Positions 23,116 to 34,962 of a DNA stretch of 64,000 nucleotides are shown piece after piece. The first letter of the stretch is position 1. Each line of letters starts with the position of its first letter. Both the position numbers and the translations under genes were made by a program. The DNA is taken from NCBI GenBank assembly GCA_034770075.1, contig JAVJAP010000141.1:558001-622000 (forward strand), in the 5' to 3' direction. The DNA is from Aralia elata. Taxonomy: Eukaryota; Streptophyta; Magnoliopsida; Apiales; Araliaceae. The notes under the pieces were generated by a model. It saw only the letters and a program-made list of their open reading frames with translations. It had not been told where the DNA came from and ran no database searches.

Positions 23116-23521
23116 TTGCCATCACGGAAGAGGAGCGTGTCAGGACCGTTGCTGGTGGAACTAATATAGTATAGGAGTATGTGTAGTGCTATGTAAATAT
23201 ACTTTTGTGTATGTGTGTATGTAAATCCCAGCTTTTGATTATAGTAGTGGGATATCTTTTGTAAATCTTAACTCTAATATAAGTTAAGGATTGGAATAGG
23301 TAAATCCCATCTTTTGTATGTAATAGAGGGATGTAAAGTATATAGTCGGAGGTGTTATACCATGTAAATATAGCGATTAGCTATACTGATGTAAGGCAAT
23401 GAAGCATATTAATATAAGACTTTATTAAATATGCTTGAAATGGATTTATGTAGCATTAAATGCACATAGTTTTCTTAATTGAATAAAGGTTTAATAATAA
23501 TAAAATTTTATTAAACAGAAA
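23116..23521 (+). other. Non-coding leader before gag
   Basis: The leader contains at least two copies of a module GTAAATCCCA(G/T)CTTTTG (about 23221 and 23301). A related module (CCCCAACTTTTGTGTTT on the minus strand) lies in the matching region of the minus-strand element near 51500-51600. No coding potential was seen. Confidence 0.5.
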
Positions 23522-26218
23522 ATGCCGCCAAAAAGAAGACAAAGAAATCAAGAAGAAGAGTCGCGTAATGAAAATGAGGGTGGGGGTCAAGCGAACACAA
23601 TGCAACAGTTTGTAGACTTATTAGTAGGGGCGTTTTAAGCTAGAACTCCCACTAATGTTAATGTAAACCCGCCGGTTGCGCCATTGGCCAGCTTCAAAGA
23701 TTTTAAGAGTATGGGACCTCCAGAATTTAAGGGGACCACTGAGCCTTTAGAGGCTCAGGCATGGATAAAAGAGATAGAGAAAGCGTTTAACATCGCTAGG
23801 GTAAGTGAGGAGCAAAAGACTACTTTTGCAACTTATATGCTAAAGGGAGAGGCTAACTTCTGGTGGGAGGCAAACCAGAATAGAGCCGGAGAAAGAGTGA
23901 TTGCCTGGGGAAGTTTCAAGGAAATATTTTTCGAGAATTATTTTCTAGCAAGCATGCAAGGCCGAATGGAAATTTGGTTTTTTGAACTAAAGCAAGGGGA
24001 CATGACGGTGCCCCAGTACGCAGCCATGTTCAATGAACTGGCATGATTTGGTCCACACCAGGTGGACAAAGAGGAGAGGAAGGCGAGGAGATTTGAGCAG
24101 GGTTTAAAACCCTAGCTCTATAATAAACTGTCGGTGTTATAGATAGGGTCGTTTGGTATGATCCTAGAAAAGGCTATCATAGCTGAAGGAGGGAGTGAGG
24201 CCATGAGCCTCTACAATAAAGAGAGAAAGAATAAGGCTAAATCTGAGGGAGCCGCCAAGGCTAAAGGAGGCAGTGGAAGTGGAGGAGGAAAGAGAAAATG
24301 GAATAACTCCGGGAATACTAGAAATAAGCAGGGAGACCCAAAGAAAAGGGTCGAAGCTTGTAAGAATTGTGGGAAGAATCACATCAGGGTGTGTTTAAAA
24401 GGGAAAGTTGTATGCTATAAGTGTGGGAAGGAGGGACACATCTCTCCTAACTGCCCCAATCTAAGGAAGAACAGTGGGTGCTTTGTCTGTGGATCACTTG
24501 ATCACATGGCAAAGAATTACCCAAAAAAGGGAGCCGATGGAGGAAGTGGCAGCAAGGGGAACAATAGTGGGAAGCTGACAATAGCTGGTCCAGCTCCACC
24601 AAATAGACCGACCACTAGAACTTTCAACATGACGGTCCAAGATGCAGTAGCATCTAAGGATGTAGTTTCAGGTATCGTCCTGGTCAATAATATTAATGCC
24701 TATGTATTGTTTGATTCGGGTGCGACCTGTTCTTTCATATCATATGAATTTGCTAGACGTTTAGATTTACCTCTTGAGAATCTAGAAACTCCTTTAAACG
24801 TAGAAGTTGCGAATAAAGAAGTAATCCTTGTAGAGCGTATCTATAGGAATTGTTGCGTTAAGATAGGAGGCCATGAGTTGATGGTAGATTTAATTTCGAT
24901 TGAACTGAGAGAATTTGATATAATTCTGGGTATGGATTGGTGGTTCAACCATGGGGCAATGATAGATTTCCAAAAGAAGCTAGTAAACCTTAAACCTGCA
25001 AAGCGGTCTAAGGTAATACTTTATAGTAGTAAATCACCGAGACAGTCGAGTTGTCTAATGATGATGCAAGCAAAGAAGTTGTTAAGAAAAAGATGTGTAG
25101 GATATTTAGCCTACGTTGTAGATGCCCAACGAGTGGGAGCAGAGATGGGTAAGATACCCCTAGTAAAAGAATTCACGGATGTCTTTTCGGATAAATTGCC
25201 AGGACTTCCACCGGATAGGGAGATTGAATTTGTTATTGATATAATGCCTAGTACGGCACCAGTTTCAAGGGCTCCGTATAGGATGGCCCCAGTGGAGATG
25301 AAGGAATTAATGATACAATTGGAGGAATTGCTAGATAAAAAGTATATTCAACCAAGTGTGTCTCCATGGGGAGCACCAATGTTGTTTGTTAAAAAGAAGG
25401 ATGGATCGTTGAGACTTTGTATCGACTACAGGGAGTTGAACAAAGTAACAATCAAGAATAAGTATCTGTTGCCCAGGATCGATGATCTCTTTGATCAGTT
25501 GAAAGGGGCAAGGTACTTTTCAAAGATAGACTTAAGGACGGGGTATCACCAGCTAAAAGTGAGAGCAAAAGATGTTTCGAAGATAGCATTTAGGACTCGT
25601 TACGGTCATTACGAGTTCTTGGTGATATCATTCGGGTTGACAATGCGCCAACCATATTTATGGATTTAATGAATTGAGTTTTCAAACCATATTTGGACAA
25701 ATTTATAGTAGAGTTCATAGATGATATCCTAGTCTATTCAAAGACGCAGGAGGATCATGCTGAACATCTTAGGATAGTGTTCGAAACACTAAGGAAGGAG
25801 AAGTTGTACGCAAAATTCTCGAAGTGTGAATTTTGGCTAGAAAGAGTCCAATTTTTGGGCCATGTGATTGACAAGGAGGGAATATCTGTAGATCCAGCAA
25901 AGGTGGAGACGGTGATTAATTGGAAACAACCGAAGACGCCTACAGAGGTGCGGAGTTTCTTAGGGTTAGCGGGTTACTATCGAAGATTTATCCAAGATTT
26001 TTCGAAGATAGCTACCCCGCTAACCAATTTGACGAGGAAGATGGTTAAGTTTGTGTGGACAAAAAAATGTGAGGAGAGTTTCTAAGAGCTCAAGATAAGG
26101 TGAGTGAGGCACCTGTATTATCCTTACCTGATGATGCGGGTAATTTTATGGTGTACAATGATGCGTCGCATAAAGGACTGGGATGCGTGCTTATGCAAAA
26201 TGGGAAGGTCATTGTGTA
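23522..26218 (+). pseudogene. Tekay-like gag-pol relic, 5' and central part
   Basis: ATG 23522 starts the MPPKRRQR-type Gag. In one frame with several stops come capsid (23684-24160), three zinc knuckles (24355-24520; the middle one CYKCGKEGHISPNC is intact), protease (24705-24730, LFDSGATC), and RT (25290-25900). RT motifs LRLCIDYRELNK and FIDDILVY are present, so the catalytic Asp pair is kept. A one-base loss near 25645 and another near 26098 shift the frame; stops lie in gag (near 23637, 24044, 24112, 24138). RNase H begins (26150-26218, NDASHKGLGC) and is then cut by the element at 26219. Confidence 0.9.
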
Positions 26219-26230
26219 TGTGAAGCCCCC

Positions 26231-26450
26231 ATAGGTAGATCTATAATTGGTAGGTCATTCTAGTCCGTGTCTGCCATCCTACAAAAGAATTTTACTTGTT
26301 TAGTATTATAGTGAAGCAATTTTACACATAAATATAAAGCTTTTAAGATTATTTCATGTATAATTAAGTATTTTACGGACTCAAAGACTATATCCTAAGG
26401 TATTTCCTAACTACCTTAGAGCTATAATCTACAGCTCTAATACTAACTTG
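26231..26450 (-). other. PBS and leader remnant of element E
   Basis: Read on the minus strand, the sequence after the LTR end at 26451 is TAGTATTAGAGC followed by TAGATTATAGCTCTAAGG and a CCTTAGGATATAG block. Almost the same order follows LTR G at 9062-9130. This shows that the end at 26451 is the true 5' LTR end and that what follows is leader. Confidence 0.7.
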
Positions 26451-26940
26451 TGAAGCCCCCAATTTCTCTACACTCCTTGTAATAGATTTGGTGCTCACGT
26501 GAAACTATTCAACTATAAATATTTCATAATATATAACTTCTATCTATCCAAGGTTCACAGTATCCCATAACAGATAATAGTTCTCGTCATAATGTTAACT
26601 ATGTTTGGATACCCTCACTTGGATGTATAGATTCATATCTTACGAATATCTCTTTTATATCGATAATCCCTATTTATCTGACATTCACAATATCTGTGAA
26701 GCCCCCAAATTCTCTACACTCCCTGTAGCAGATTTGGTGCTCACGTGAAATTATTCAACTATAAATATTCCATAATATATAACTTCTATCTATCCAAGGT
26801 TCACAGTATCCCATAACAGATAATAGTTCTCGTTAGGACGTTAATTGTGTTTGGATATCCTCACTTGGATGTATAGATTCATATCTTACAAATATCTCTT
26901 TCATATCGATAATCCCTATCTATCTGACATTCACAGTATC
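26451..26940 (-). repeat. 245-bp tandem duplication of the LTR 3' end
   Basis: The segments 26451-26695 and 26696-26940 both start TGTGAAGCCCCCAA and stay closely similar to CATTCACA(A/G)TATC. Each is the final part of LTR E. The plus-oriented LTR end at 51640-52043 is an inverted single copy of the same sequence. Confidence 0.85.
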
Positions 26941-27323
26941 AATGATAAGTTTGTTCTTAGAACTGAGGGGCGCATTCCGGTAAAGGTGGCACCTTACCGG
27001 CGCTCATTAAGTGTAACCTCAGCACTTACAGAACTCCTAATATCATTTAAATACCTTCAATCAGATGTATAGTTCATATGGATATTGTACTAGATTAAAT
27101 GCTACTTTCTAACTTAACTAAGAATGTAAATACAATGCAAGAGATATAACAAAAGATGATATATATTTCATAACTTTAAGTTTGATTACAACATTCTCAC
27201 TACTATGTTCTTATTATATCAAAGTCTTACAAGACTTGAATTTATTCAAAACAGTAAGATAAAACTAATTAACATGGCATTTTCCCTTGTATGTCCCTGA
27301 AGTTTCGGGAATACCATCTAAAA

Positions 27324-27817
27324 CTGCAAAGGCAAGTTTTATGCAAAGATGAGCTACAGAATGCTCAACAAGTTTATGTCAAAAATGTAAACACAATGTG
27401 TTTGATTTGAAAGAAGTTCAAAAGCTTTTACCAACTGAGGGTTCAATACATGAACCATGTGTTCCAACCAGTTCTATCAATCTTCAATGACTTAGAAAAC
27501 CTTTGTTTAGGTATCTTATAAGGGATCAGCCTAATCAAGATATCCTATGAGTATGCATATCATCCTAATCGTGCCCAACATGCACTAGATGTCAATATAT
27601 TATCGACAATAACAACCCATATAGGGTGTTTGTAAACTCAGTTATAAGATATCGTACCAAACAATTTGGCTTGACACAACAATGCATGCTCGAATAAACA
27701 ATATATGAATAATAATTCATTTCTTAAGTTATGCTGAATCAAGAAGCAATAACTTCACAACAATTGATAGCAAGATGTATAATACTTGCATAAAGGTAAC
27801 AAAGTTTGGAGACTTGC
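27324..27817 (-). other. Candidate intron in LTR E with branch-point stem-loop and mini-exon
   Basis: The donor is CAT|GCAAGT (altered last exon bases) and the acceptor CTTTGCAG, ending at 27324, length 494. A TGAGC/GCTCA stem (27350-27354 with 27363-27367) contains CTCAT, 26 nt from the acceptor. The downstream segment 27265-27323 encodes VLDGIPETSGTYKGKCHVN and a stop. The core PETSG..KGK matches that of LTR C. The donor is weak here, so this copy may have lost splicing. Confidence 0.5.
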
Positions 27818-27999
27818 ATGTGCATAGTACATTTAGTTCACACTATCTATCTACGTCACGTAGTCTATTTATATCAATAATAAGCGTTAGAATTTATAAT
27901 AACATGCATCGAATTAAACTAGTCAAGTATTGTTAAGGTTCGGCATTGATTCGGCCTTTTGATAACATTAATAGACACTTAAACACGTAGGTTTATCAA

Positions 28000-28640
28000 T
28001 AAAATTTTATTTAATAGCTTAAATATTAACTTAGATAATTTAATTATCATTTATAATATTTTTAGAAGCATAATATTATTTTTAAATAATTTTCACAAGC
28101 TTGGTAATATTTTTAAATAATTTTTACAAGCTTAAAAATATTTTTAAATGATTTAATTATCATTTATAATGTTTTTAAAATTTTTGTATATTATTTAAAT
28201 GATTTATTTATCATTTAGAATAATTTCAAAAATTTAGAATATTATTTAAATGATTTAATTATCATTTATAATATTTTTAGAAATTTAATATATTATTCTA
28301 ATAATTTTAGAAAGTAAGTATATTATTTAAAATGATTTATTTATCATTTATAATAATTTTAGAAAGTTAGTATATTATTTAAATAATTTATTTATCATTT
28401 AAAATAATTTTAATACCTTAATATCATTTTTAAATTATTTATTTAATATAACTATTAAATAATTTATTATCATTAATATTTAATTAAATTAAATTATTAA
28501 TGAAATTTATGTCAAAATATTAAAAGTTACTAAATATAATTTAAAATGAATTTTAATATTTAATTATTAATTATTAATAATTATTTAATATTTATTTCTA
28601 TTTTATTTATTATTTTTATTAATTTTTATTAAATACCATC
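28000..28640 (-). repeat. Long AT-rich degenerate repeat tract in LTR E
   Basis: The tract consists of short repeating units such as TATTATTTAAATGATTTA and ATTATCATTTATAATA with very low GC. It sits downstream of the TATA box and upstream of the intron candidate. LTRs B (40530-40960) and C (44090-45330) have an equivalent tract in the same relative position. Confidence 0.7.
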
Positions 28641-28649
28641 GCAAAAGGG

Positions 28650-28747
28650 CTTTAGCGACAGTCAGTGTCGCTAAAGGTGTTTTTGCTGGGCGGAACGAGA
28701 TTGTCGCCTAAAAGGCCCTATAGCGACGAACAGTCTGTCGCTATAGG
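28650..28747 (-). repeat. Two perfect inverted repeats with a GCGAC core in LTR E
   Basis: 28650-28676 pairs CTTTAGCGACA with TGTCGCTAAAG (11-bp stem, 5-base loop). 28717-28747 pairs CCTATAGCGAC with GTCGCTATAGG (11-bp stem, 9-base loop). Both are GC islands next to an AT-only tract. Confidence 0.8.
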
Positions 28748-29015
28748 TTTCTTCATGGGCTGAAGAACAGTCGGTCATGGTCAAACAGGCTCCTTTGGTT
28801 AGATTTAATTCTCAGACAGTGTATGGTTTTGGTGTTTAATTGATTTATACTTGTAGCATACATGGTAGGGTACAACGACATGTGTTTATATAACTCTAAC
28901 TATATCACATGTGAAAGATATAAGCTGATCAAACCTTCACTGAGATGTTATCTAGACTATATTTAGGAGTGTATGAACTTGTGAATTCGTAGGTTTAATG
29001 GCCAGAGGCTTGGGC

Positions 29016-29023
29016 TATTTATA
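29016..29023 (-). promoter_or_regulatory. TATA box of LTR E
   Basis: The minus strand reads TATAAATA about 870 bp from the LTR start, upstream of the GCGAC hairpins and AT tract. Confidence 0.5.
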
Positions 29024-29899
29024 GGATTGCAAAATTAGGGTTTTATGGACTTTTCATACATTTTTGCCTCCACAAATATCTAGTCAATGAACTTGTGCTG
29101 CTTGAGATCTGATCTTAGCCTCATGCTTGTGTTGGAGTGTGTTAGAGTTTGTTGGACACGAGCTAGCACACTCCTACAAGATTTCCAATTGGTTAGTTTA
29201 CTAATCTAGGTTTAATGCGCACTAATCTTGATTAGGGTTTTGTAATTTATGTTAGTAATAACTTAATTAAGTTTAACTTTCATAATTAAGGTGTAGAAAC
29301 TCATAATTAGAGTTAGGGTTTCCTAATTAGGTTTAGGGTTTCCTAATTAGGGTTAGGGTTTTCTAATTTATGATTTAGGATTTCAATACTCCAATTAAGT
29401 TTTAAATTTTAAGTTAATGATTCATAATTTATATTATGATTCATTATTTAAGATTTAATTATATCAATTAGGGTTCTTATGCACCAATTAGGGTTTTGGT
29501 TTGCTAATTCGATTAACAATTGCCAATTAGGGTTTTATAATTTGGGTTTATAATTCAATTTATCATTTTTAACCCTAATTAACATATTTAGGTTTTTATC
29601 AGTTAATATCTTATTATATTAAATTCGAAGCACGACAAATCACTTTGTCATTCCCAAGCACGACACAACAGCTTGCTGAAAATAATTTGCCGGGATGCTT
29701 GTTGGTGAAATCGTGAAAAGCACGAAATCATTTTGTCAGTGTAAGCACAACTAAGCAGCTTCGAAAAAAAAATTTATTTGACCTAATCCTTTATTAAAAT
29801 ATACAATCACATAACACAAAGTAGGAATAAGAAATTTCATTTAATAACCATATAATTTACATATACGAATCTTATCAAGGTCTGGAATATCACAGCATA

Positions 29900-29966
29900 T
29901 GCATCACGGTAGTTAAAAGAATATGAGAAAGGATATCCTACTCATGATCTGGAATTAGCAGCAGTG
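29900..29966 (+). pseudogene. RNase H fragment continuing the Tekay pol
   Basis: Directly after the right target duplication the pol frame resumes: LKEYEKGYPTHDLELAAV, with one TAG where Gln is expected. It continues the RNase H begun before 26218. It is cut after 22 codons by the LTR at 29967. The rest of the pol and the 3' LTR were not found in the window. Confidence 0.85.
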
Positions 29967-31108
29967 TGATGAGTGTGTTTTATATACACAAATTAGGTAC
30001 TTTTGAGCTTGATAATTTGTGAATCCTAAGTTATTTCATTTGGTTTTTATATGTTTTCATCTTATTATTGTGTAATGTAGTTTTGTATGGCTTTTATATG
30101 TTTTTGTATTATTTGTATGTGTTTTTACTTTTTTTTTTAGGAATTGGAGCAAAAGTTATTTGGATCAATGTTTGGAGTGCCTTGTTTGCCATTTTTAGCT
30201 TGTCATTTACACAGCAGTCACTTCGAGCTCAATTTCACCCTTGCTCCAGCCCTTATCTCTCAAAACTCAAAGAACAGGCGTCGAAGCTGAGTTGGACAGC
30301 AGGCGCGCACGGGCACATGCGAGCAAGGGGGCTGGCCAGGCCAGCGCAGCTGTGCTAAACCATGCAGGAGTCACAGCAACTTCAGTGCAGCTACGCCCAA
30401 GGTCAGCGCAGCTGCGCCGGTTCGACCAATTTGGGCAATTTTTGAGCTTTTCGAGGCTTTTGAGGGAAACTCTATAAATAAAACATGTTGCCTCCATTTT
30501 ACAAAACTTCCTCTTTTTAGCGGCTAGACTTCATGCTTGGAGATCTAGTGCACAAACACTTGTAACACCAATGGAGGCAAGATATTGAAGGATGCTTGGA
30601 GATGGAGATGTTTTCACAAGAGTTTTCTCTCTCTAATTTTTCTTTAATACTTGTATTATCCTTGCATGATTACCTAATATTTGGAATAGTTTAATTTATT
30701 TATGATGAATTAAACTCTATCTTGTTTTCCTTTTGATTGGCATGTGATTATGTTATACATAATTTGTGGGTTGTCAATTCATTGTGACTGCCATGATTGG
30801 AAGGAGACTTAAAAGGTTAGAACAAAAGTGATGCACGCCAAGTGTTTGATAAAATGCTTGTGTGTGGATCTTTTGTTCTTAACTCTTTATCTATCTATCT
30901 ATGTTTTGTATTTCTATTATTTAGCTTAATTGTTAGCATAGTTTAATGTTTCAATAAATTGTTTAAATAAGATCGAGATGTTTTGAAGTTAGTACTTGGA
31001 ATTCATTAGAGATAATTCCCTGTGGGTTCGACTCATATCTTATCACTGTATTACTTGTTGACCGCGTATACTTGCGCGTGTTTCTATCGGTTGCGAAATG
31101 TGGCAACA
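29967..31108 (+). mobile_element. First LTR of a non-coding element chain (tRNA-Asp PBS)
   Basis: The LTR runs from TGATGAGTGTGTTTTATA to GGCAACA. The U3 contains GCGCAGCTGCGCC-like motifs (30320-30425) followed by TATAAATA at 30473-30480. A PBS of the tRNA-Asp type follows at 31115. The left flank CAGTG (29962-29966) lies in Tekay RNase H; the right duplication was not found. Confidence 0.85.
30473..30480 (+). promoter_or_regulatory. TATA box of the first LTR
   Basis: TATAAATA lies about 50 bp downstream of the GCGCAGCTGCGCC motif cluster. In LTR 2 the corresponding site is TATATAT at 34204-34210. Confidence 0.5.
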
Positions 31109-33570
31109 AGTTTTTGGCGCCGTTGCCGGGGACTTAATTTTCTAATGTCTTCTAATATTGATTTCGATCGAGTTGATCTGAATTTTTACTTTTATTTATG
31201 TAGTTATTTTTGTTAATTGTTTACACGTGTTTACCGATTGCGATGAATAGGCTGACAAGACTGTATATATATGCAGCTTTTGTGCAAGACTTGGCGTAAG
31301 TTGGGGCCTTACAGTTCTGTTTATTGTTATCGTTTATGAAATTGGATTGACAAGACTATATATATATGCATTACACTTGTACAAGATTCAACGTAACTAT
31401 TGGAGCCTTACAGTCCAATTTTGTATGACACGTTTTTAAACTCAAACAAAAAAAAAAAAAATTGTTCTTGTCTTATGATTATTATCGTTAATGGAGTATA
31501 ACTTGTTTAAATGACAGTTACTACTTACAGGTGCATGAATCAAATCTTGACCCACGCTAGCCATGGCAGCCAAGGCTAGGCAACTGCACCAGCCAAGGCA
31601 GCCCAACAACACATAGCACCAGCCAAGGCAGCCCAGCAGCACATAGCAGCAAGGCAGCACAGCAGCAGCAACACAACTCAGCACACGCGCAGCACTCGGC
31701 AGAGCAGCGCATCTGCGCCAGTTCGCGTTTCTAGTTTTTAAAATAAAGCTAGACAGCTTATGTTCATTTCATCCTCATAACTCTCTCTTGCGTAAACTTC
31801 AGAATTCTCATACTAAATCGTTTCAAGGTCATTCATCAACCTCCAAAGCTGTCCAATTCACAGTCAAGTGTGGATTCATCTTCAATCCACCTCTTGATCG
31901 TGGCATTCATCAAGGGTTTGTTCTTATTCTAGGTTCCACTAGTTTTCAAGCAAAGGGATATTTTCCTTATTTCCATTATTACTTATCTTGGGACTGTGTT
32001 TTGGTTGAATTGTAGTGCAGGGTGGGTTGTTTCTCCCATTGCTTTGCTTTGTGGAGGGTTAGTGTTGATATATGTGGTAGATATTGTTTTGAAGTTTGGA
32101 GGTGCACACAAGGTGCTCGACAGTTTGTCTGTGAGGGATTATTTAGCTATTTAGTGTAATTCTACTTGGGGTTTCTAATTGGCATGGCTTCTAAAAGACA
32201 AAGGGGTGAGGATTCATCTTTCAGACCATCCAAGGCTTATAATAAGAAGAGATCTGTCAGTGAGGATGCCTCGGAGCTTTATCACACCATCATGGCGGGA
32301 AACTCATTGATTTTTGAGAGGGGCATCTTGCCACATGCGACGAGCAACTACCATATTGCTTGCATGATTGAGGAAAGAGGGTGACAAACATTCCTAGCAC
32401 CTCCATTGTTCTCGGAGTTGATGGAAGCGATGCTTAAGCCACATAGTGAAGTTCTCTATTTCAATTCTATCTATTTTAACATCGAGGACTATGTGTGTTT
32501 TAAGTTTGGGGGTACTTGTGATTACTTGTGATGCATTGGGTGCTTGAGTTAGTATTATGTTAGCTATTTTGATATAGTTATGTTTATTTATGCGTATTAG
32601 TAAAAAAATTTGAAAAAGTTTTAAAAAAAATTTAAAATTTTGAGCAATGTTGGCTTATCATATAAGCTTGGAAATCATTTAGTTAGCTCTTGTGAAATTT
32701 TTGAGCATACTAGTTTAAATTTGAACTTGGGTATTGGTTTTATAATATTTATGACCTATTTGCGCTTTCATGGCACTTTCTTCCAACCGTTGAGTTATTT
32801 GTGTCTTAAAGAGTTTATATAGCTTATTCTTATGTAGAAGATGTTGAGATTCTATGAACTTATTTAAGCATCAATTAAGGCAAAGTTAGGCATTCATATA
32901 AGTTTGGGGGTATATTCTTGGATTATTTGGCATCTTGGCTTGTTTTTCAAAAATGTCTTCCCTTGTTTGCATTTTGAGCCGTGTGGTGAGTTGAGATGGA
33001 GCATAAAATGCACTCACTTATGGATACATGTGAAACGAGATGGAGCGTAAAACGCACTCGTTCATTTGAAGGTGAGATAGAGCATAAGATGCACTCACTA
33101 AATTAAAAATGAAAATGAGAAAAAGAAAAAGAAAAAGAAAAGAAAAATATAATAATTGTATGTTATGCTTGGAAGAGAGCTTGTTTGATGTTGCAAATCC
33201 TTGTTATCCCCTAGATTTATATGTTGTTTATCGTAGTTAAGATTGATGTGGTAATAGGCTTCGAGAGTTGATATTGTATATCTTTTGTTTAGTGTTAGCT
33301 ATATATTCTTATCTAAGTATCATGGCTTATACAGTTTGGGTGTCGCTCTCTCATTTTAAGGGTCATAATTGTTGTGGAACTAATGAATTGGTTGAATTGT
33401 TAAACTTGCATGCTCTTGAATTTTGTTGGGAGTTGTTGGCTTTGAAATCTTTGAGGCTTTATTCGGATTCATGTTGATTCATTGCTCGCGTTGTAGGTTG
33501 TTAGTTAGTATGTGTAGTGTTTATTTTGTGTTTTGCTTGAGGACAAGCAAAGATTTAATTTGGGGGTATT
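31109..33570 (+). mobile_element. First internal region: PBS (31115-31132) to PPT (33558-33570), non-coding
   Basis: TGGCGCCGTTGCCGGGGA at 31115-31132 is a perfect complement to a plant tRNA-Asp 3' end. The 2.46-kb interior has no gag or pol; the best frames (64-80 aa) show no domain. It carries several AAGTTTGGGGGTA-like purine tracts (near 32500 and 32905), the last (AATTTGGGGGTATT) serving as PPT. Three copies of a covarying hairpin lie at 33001-33092. This is a non-autonomous, LARD-like element that would depend on proteins supplied by others. Confidence 0.75.
33001..33092 (+). repeat. Three covarying short hairpins
   Basis: The context is GAGAT(G/A)GA before and ACTC after. The stems are GCAT-AAA-ATGC (33001-33011), GCGT-AAA-ACGC (33045-33055) and GCAT-AAG-ATGC (33082-33092). 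Both arms change together (A-T to G-C). Confidence 0.7.
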
Positions 33571-34962
33571 TGATTAGTGTGTTTTATATACACAAATTAG
33601 GTACTTTTTAACTTGATAATTTGTGAATCCTAAGTTGTTTCGTTTGATTTTTATGTGTTTTCATCTTATTATTGTGTAATGTAGTTTTGTATGGCTTTTA
33701 TATGTTTTCTATTATTTGTATGTGTTTTTACTTTGTTTTGTAGGAATTGGAGCAAAAGCTATTTGGATCAATGTTTGGAGTGCCTTGTTTGCCATTTTCA
33801 GCTTGTCATTTACACAGCAGTCACTTCGAGCTCAATTTCACCCTTGATCCAGCCCTTATCTCTCAAAACTCAAAGAACGAAAGTTGTAGATCTGCTTCTT
33901 AGCTTTCCCTAGCCTCTTGAATCGCCTAATTCCGAGATCATTTGAGAACGCTATGGCCAATTTCTCAACAGACGTCGAAGCTAAATCGTGCAGCAGGCGC
34001 ACGCGCGCACGAGCGCTGGGGGCCAGGCCAGCGCAGCTACGCCCAAAACCAGTGCAGCTGCGCCAAAACCATATAGGGAGTTCAGTTTTTGCAGCGCAGC
34101 TGCGCCCAAGGTCAATGCAGCTGTGTCGGATCGAGTAGATTCGTGATTTCAACTCATTTGGGTCAATTTTTTATGGCTAAGCTAGGGTTTTCTCCATGTT
34201 CACTATATATCATCTCTTTGGACTTCATTTCAAAAGATTTCACTTATCGCGGTAGCTAGATTTTAGCAATAGAGCTCTAGTGCAACAATATTTGTAACAC
34301 CAATGGAGGCAAGGAATTGAAGTAGGCTTGGAGATGGAATGACTTCACAAGAGTTTTTCTTCTCTAACTTTTCTTTTATACTTGTATTATCCTTGAATGA
34401 TTACCTAATATTTGGAATGGTTTGGTTTATTTGTTATAAATTAAACTTTTATCTTGTTTTCCTTTTGATTGATACCATATGAATTGATTCTTTATATTTT
34501 TGTGCTTAATGTTTAATTGCTAAGGAATTGGTGATTAGCTCGGTAATCTATATGAAATTGAAAAATGGATTGTAGATTTTGACCATGAATATAATGATAT
34601 GTGATTATGTTATACATAATTTGCGTATTATCAATTCTATGTGGTTAATTAATCTAAAGGGGGGGGTTTTAGAGATTTAAACAAAGTGATGCACACCAAG
34701 TGTTTGACAAAATGCTTAAGTGTGGATATTTTGTTCTCAACTCTTAATTCATCTATCTATGCTTTGAATTATTGTTATTTAGTTAATGGTAATCTTAATT
34801 TACCGTTTCAAAAAATGAGCTTAATAAGATCAAGATGATTTGAAATTGTTATTGGGCTACATTAGAGATAATTCCTCGTGGGATCGACAACTCTCTTATC
34901 ATTGTATTACTTGTTGATCGCATATACTTGCGCGTATTTATCGGTTGCAAAATCGACCAACA
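33571..34962 (+). mobile_element. Second (middle) LTR of the chain
   Basis: The LTR runs from TGATTAGTGTGTTTTATA to CGACCAACA. It is very similar to the first LTR but longer. Its U3 holds more GCGCAGCTGCGCC-like copies (33985-34125) and a weak TATATAT. It is preceded by a PPT and followed by a PBS, so it served as 3' LTR for one internal region and 5' LTR for the next. Confidence 0.85.

Larger units (their letters stand above)
26219..29894 (-). mobile_element. Minus-strand LTR derivative (E) inserted in Tekay pol
   Basis: The ends are TGTGATATTCC (minus start, 29894) and GGGGGCTTCACA (minus end, 26219), flanked by GTGTA (26214-26218) and GCATA (29895-29899), a likely 5-bp target duplication with two later changes. 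On the minus strand: LTR with U3 repeats (29625-29762), TATA, hairpins, long AT tract, intron candidate, duplicated LTR end; then a leader with TAGTATTAGAGC (26231-26450); then only the last dozen bases of a second LTR. It has lost all coding sequence. Confidence 0.8.

Noticed and set aside
28650..28747. CACTA transposon subterminal repeats
   Set aside because: The AGCGAC inverted motif is suggestive, but there is no CACTA terminal sequence, no 3-bp target duplication and no transposase nearby.
29285..29365. Telomere-like TTTAGGG stretches (GTTTAGGGTTTCC and similar)
   Set aside because: Only a few scattered copies in an irregular AATTAGGGTTT-type repeat inside LTR E; not a telomeric array.
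31111..31135. Possible tRNA-Asp gene fragment
   Set aside because: Only the complement of the last 18 nt of the tRNA is present, directly after an LTR end; it is a primer binding site. The same holds at 57 and 34969.
31442..31684. 80-aa minus frame with a repeated CCYVLLGCLGW-like sequence
   Set aside because: It is the shadow of a plus-strand CAGCA/GGCAGCC simple repeat in a non-coding internal region.
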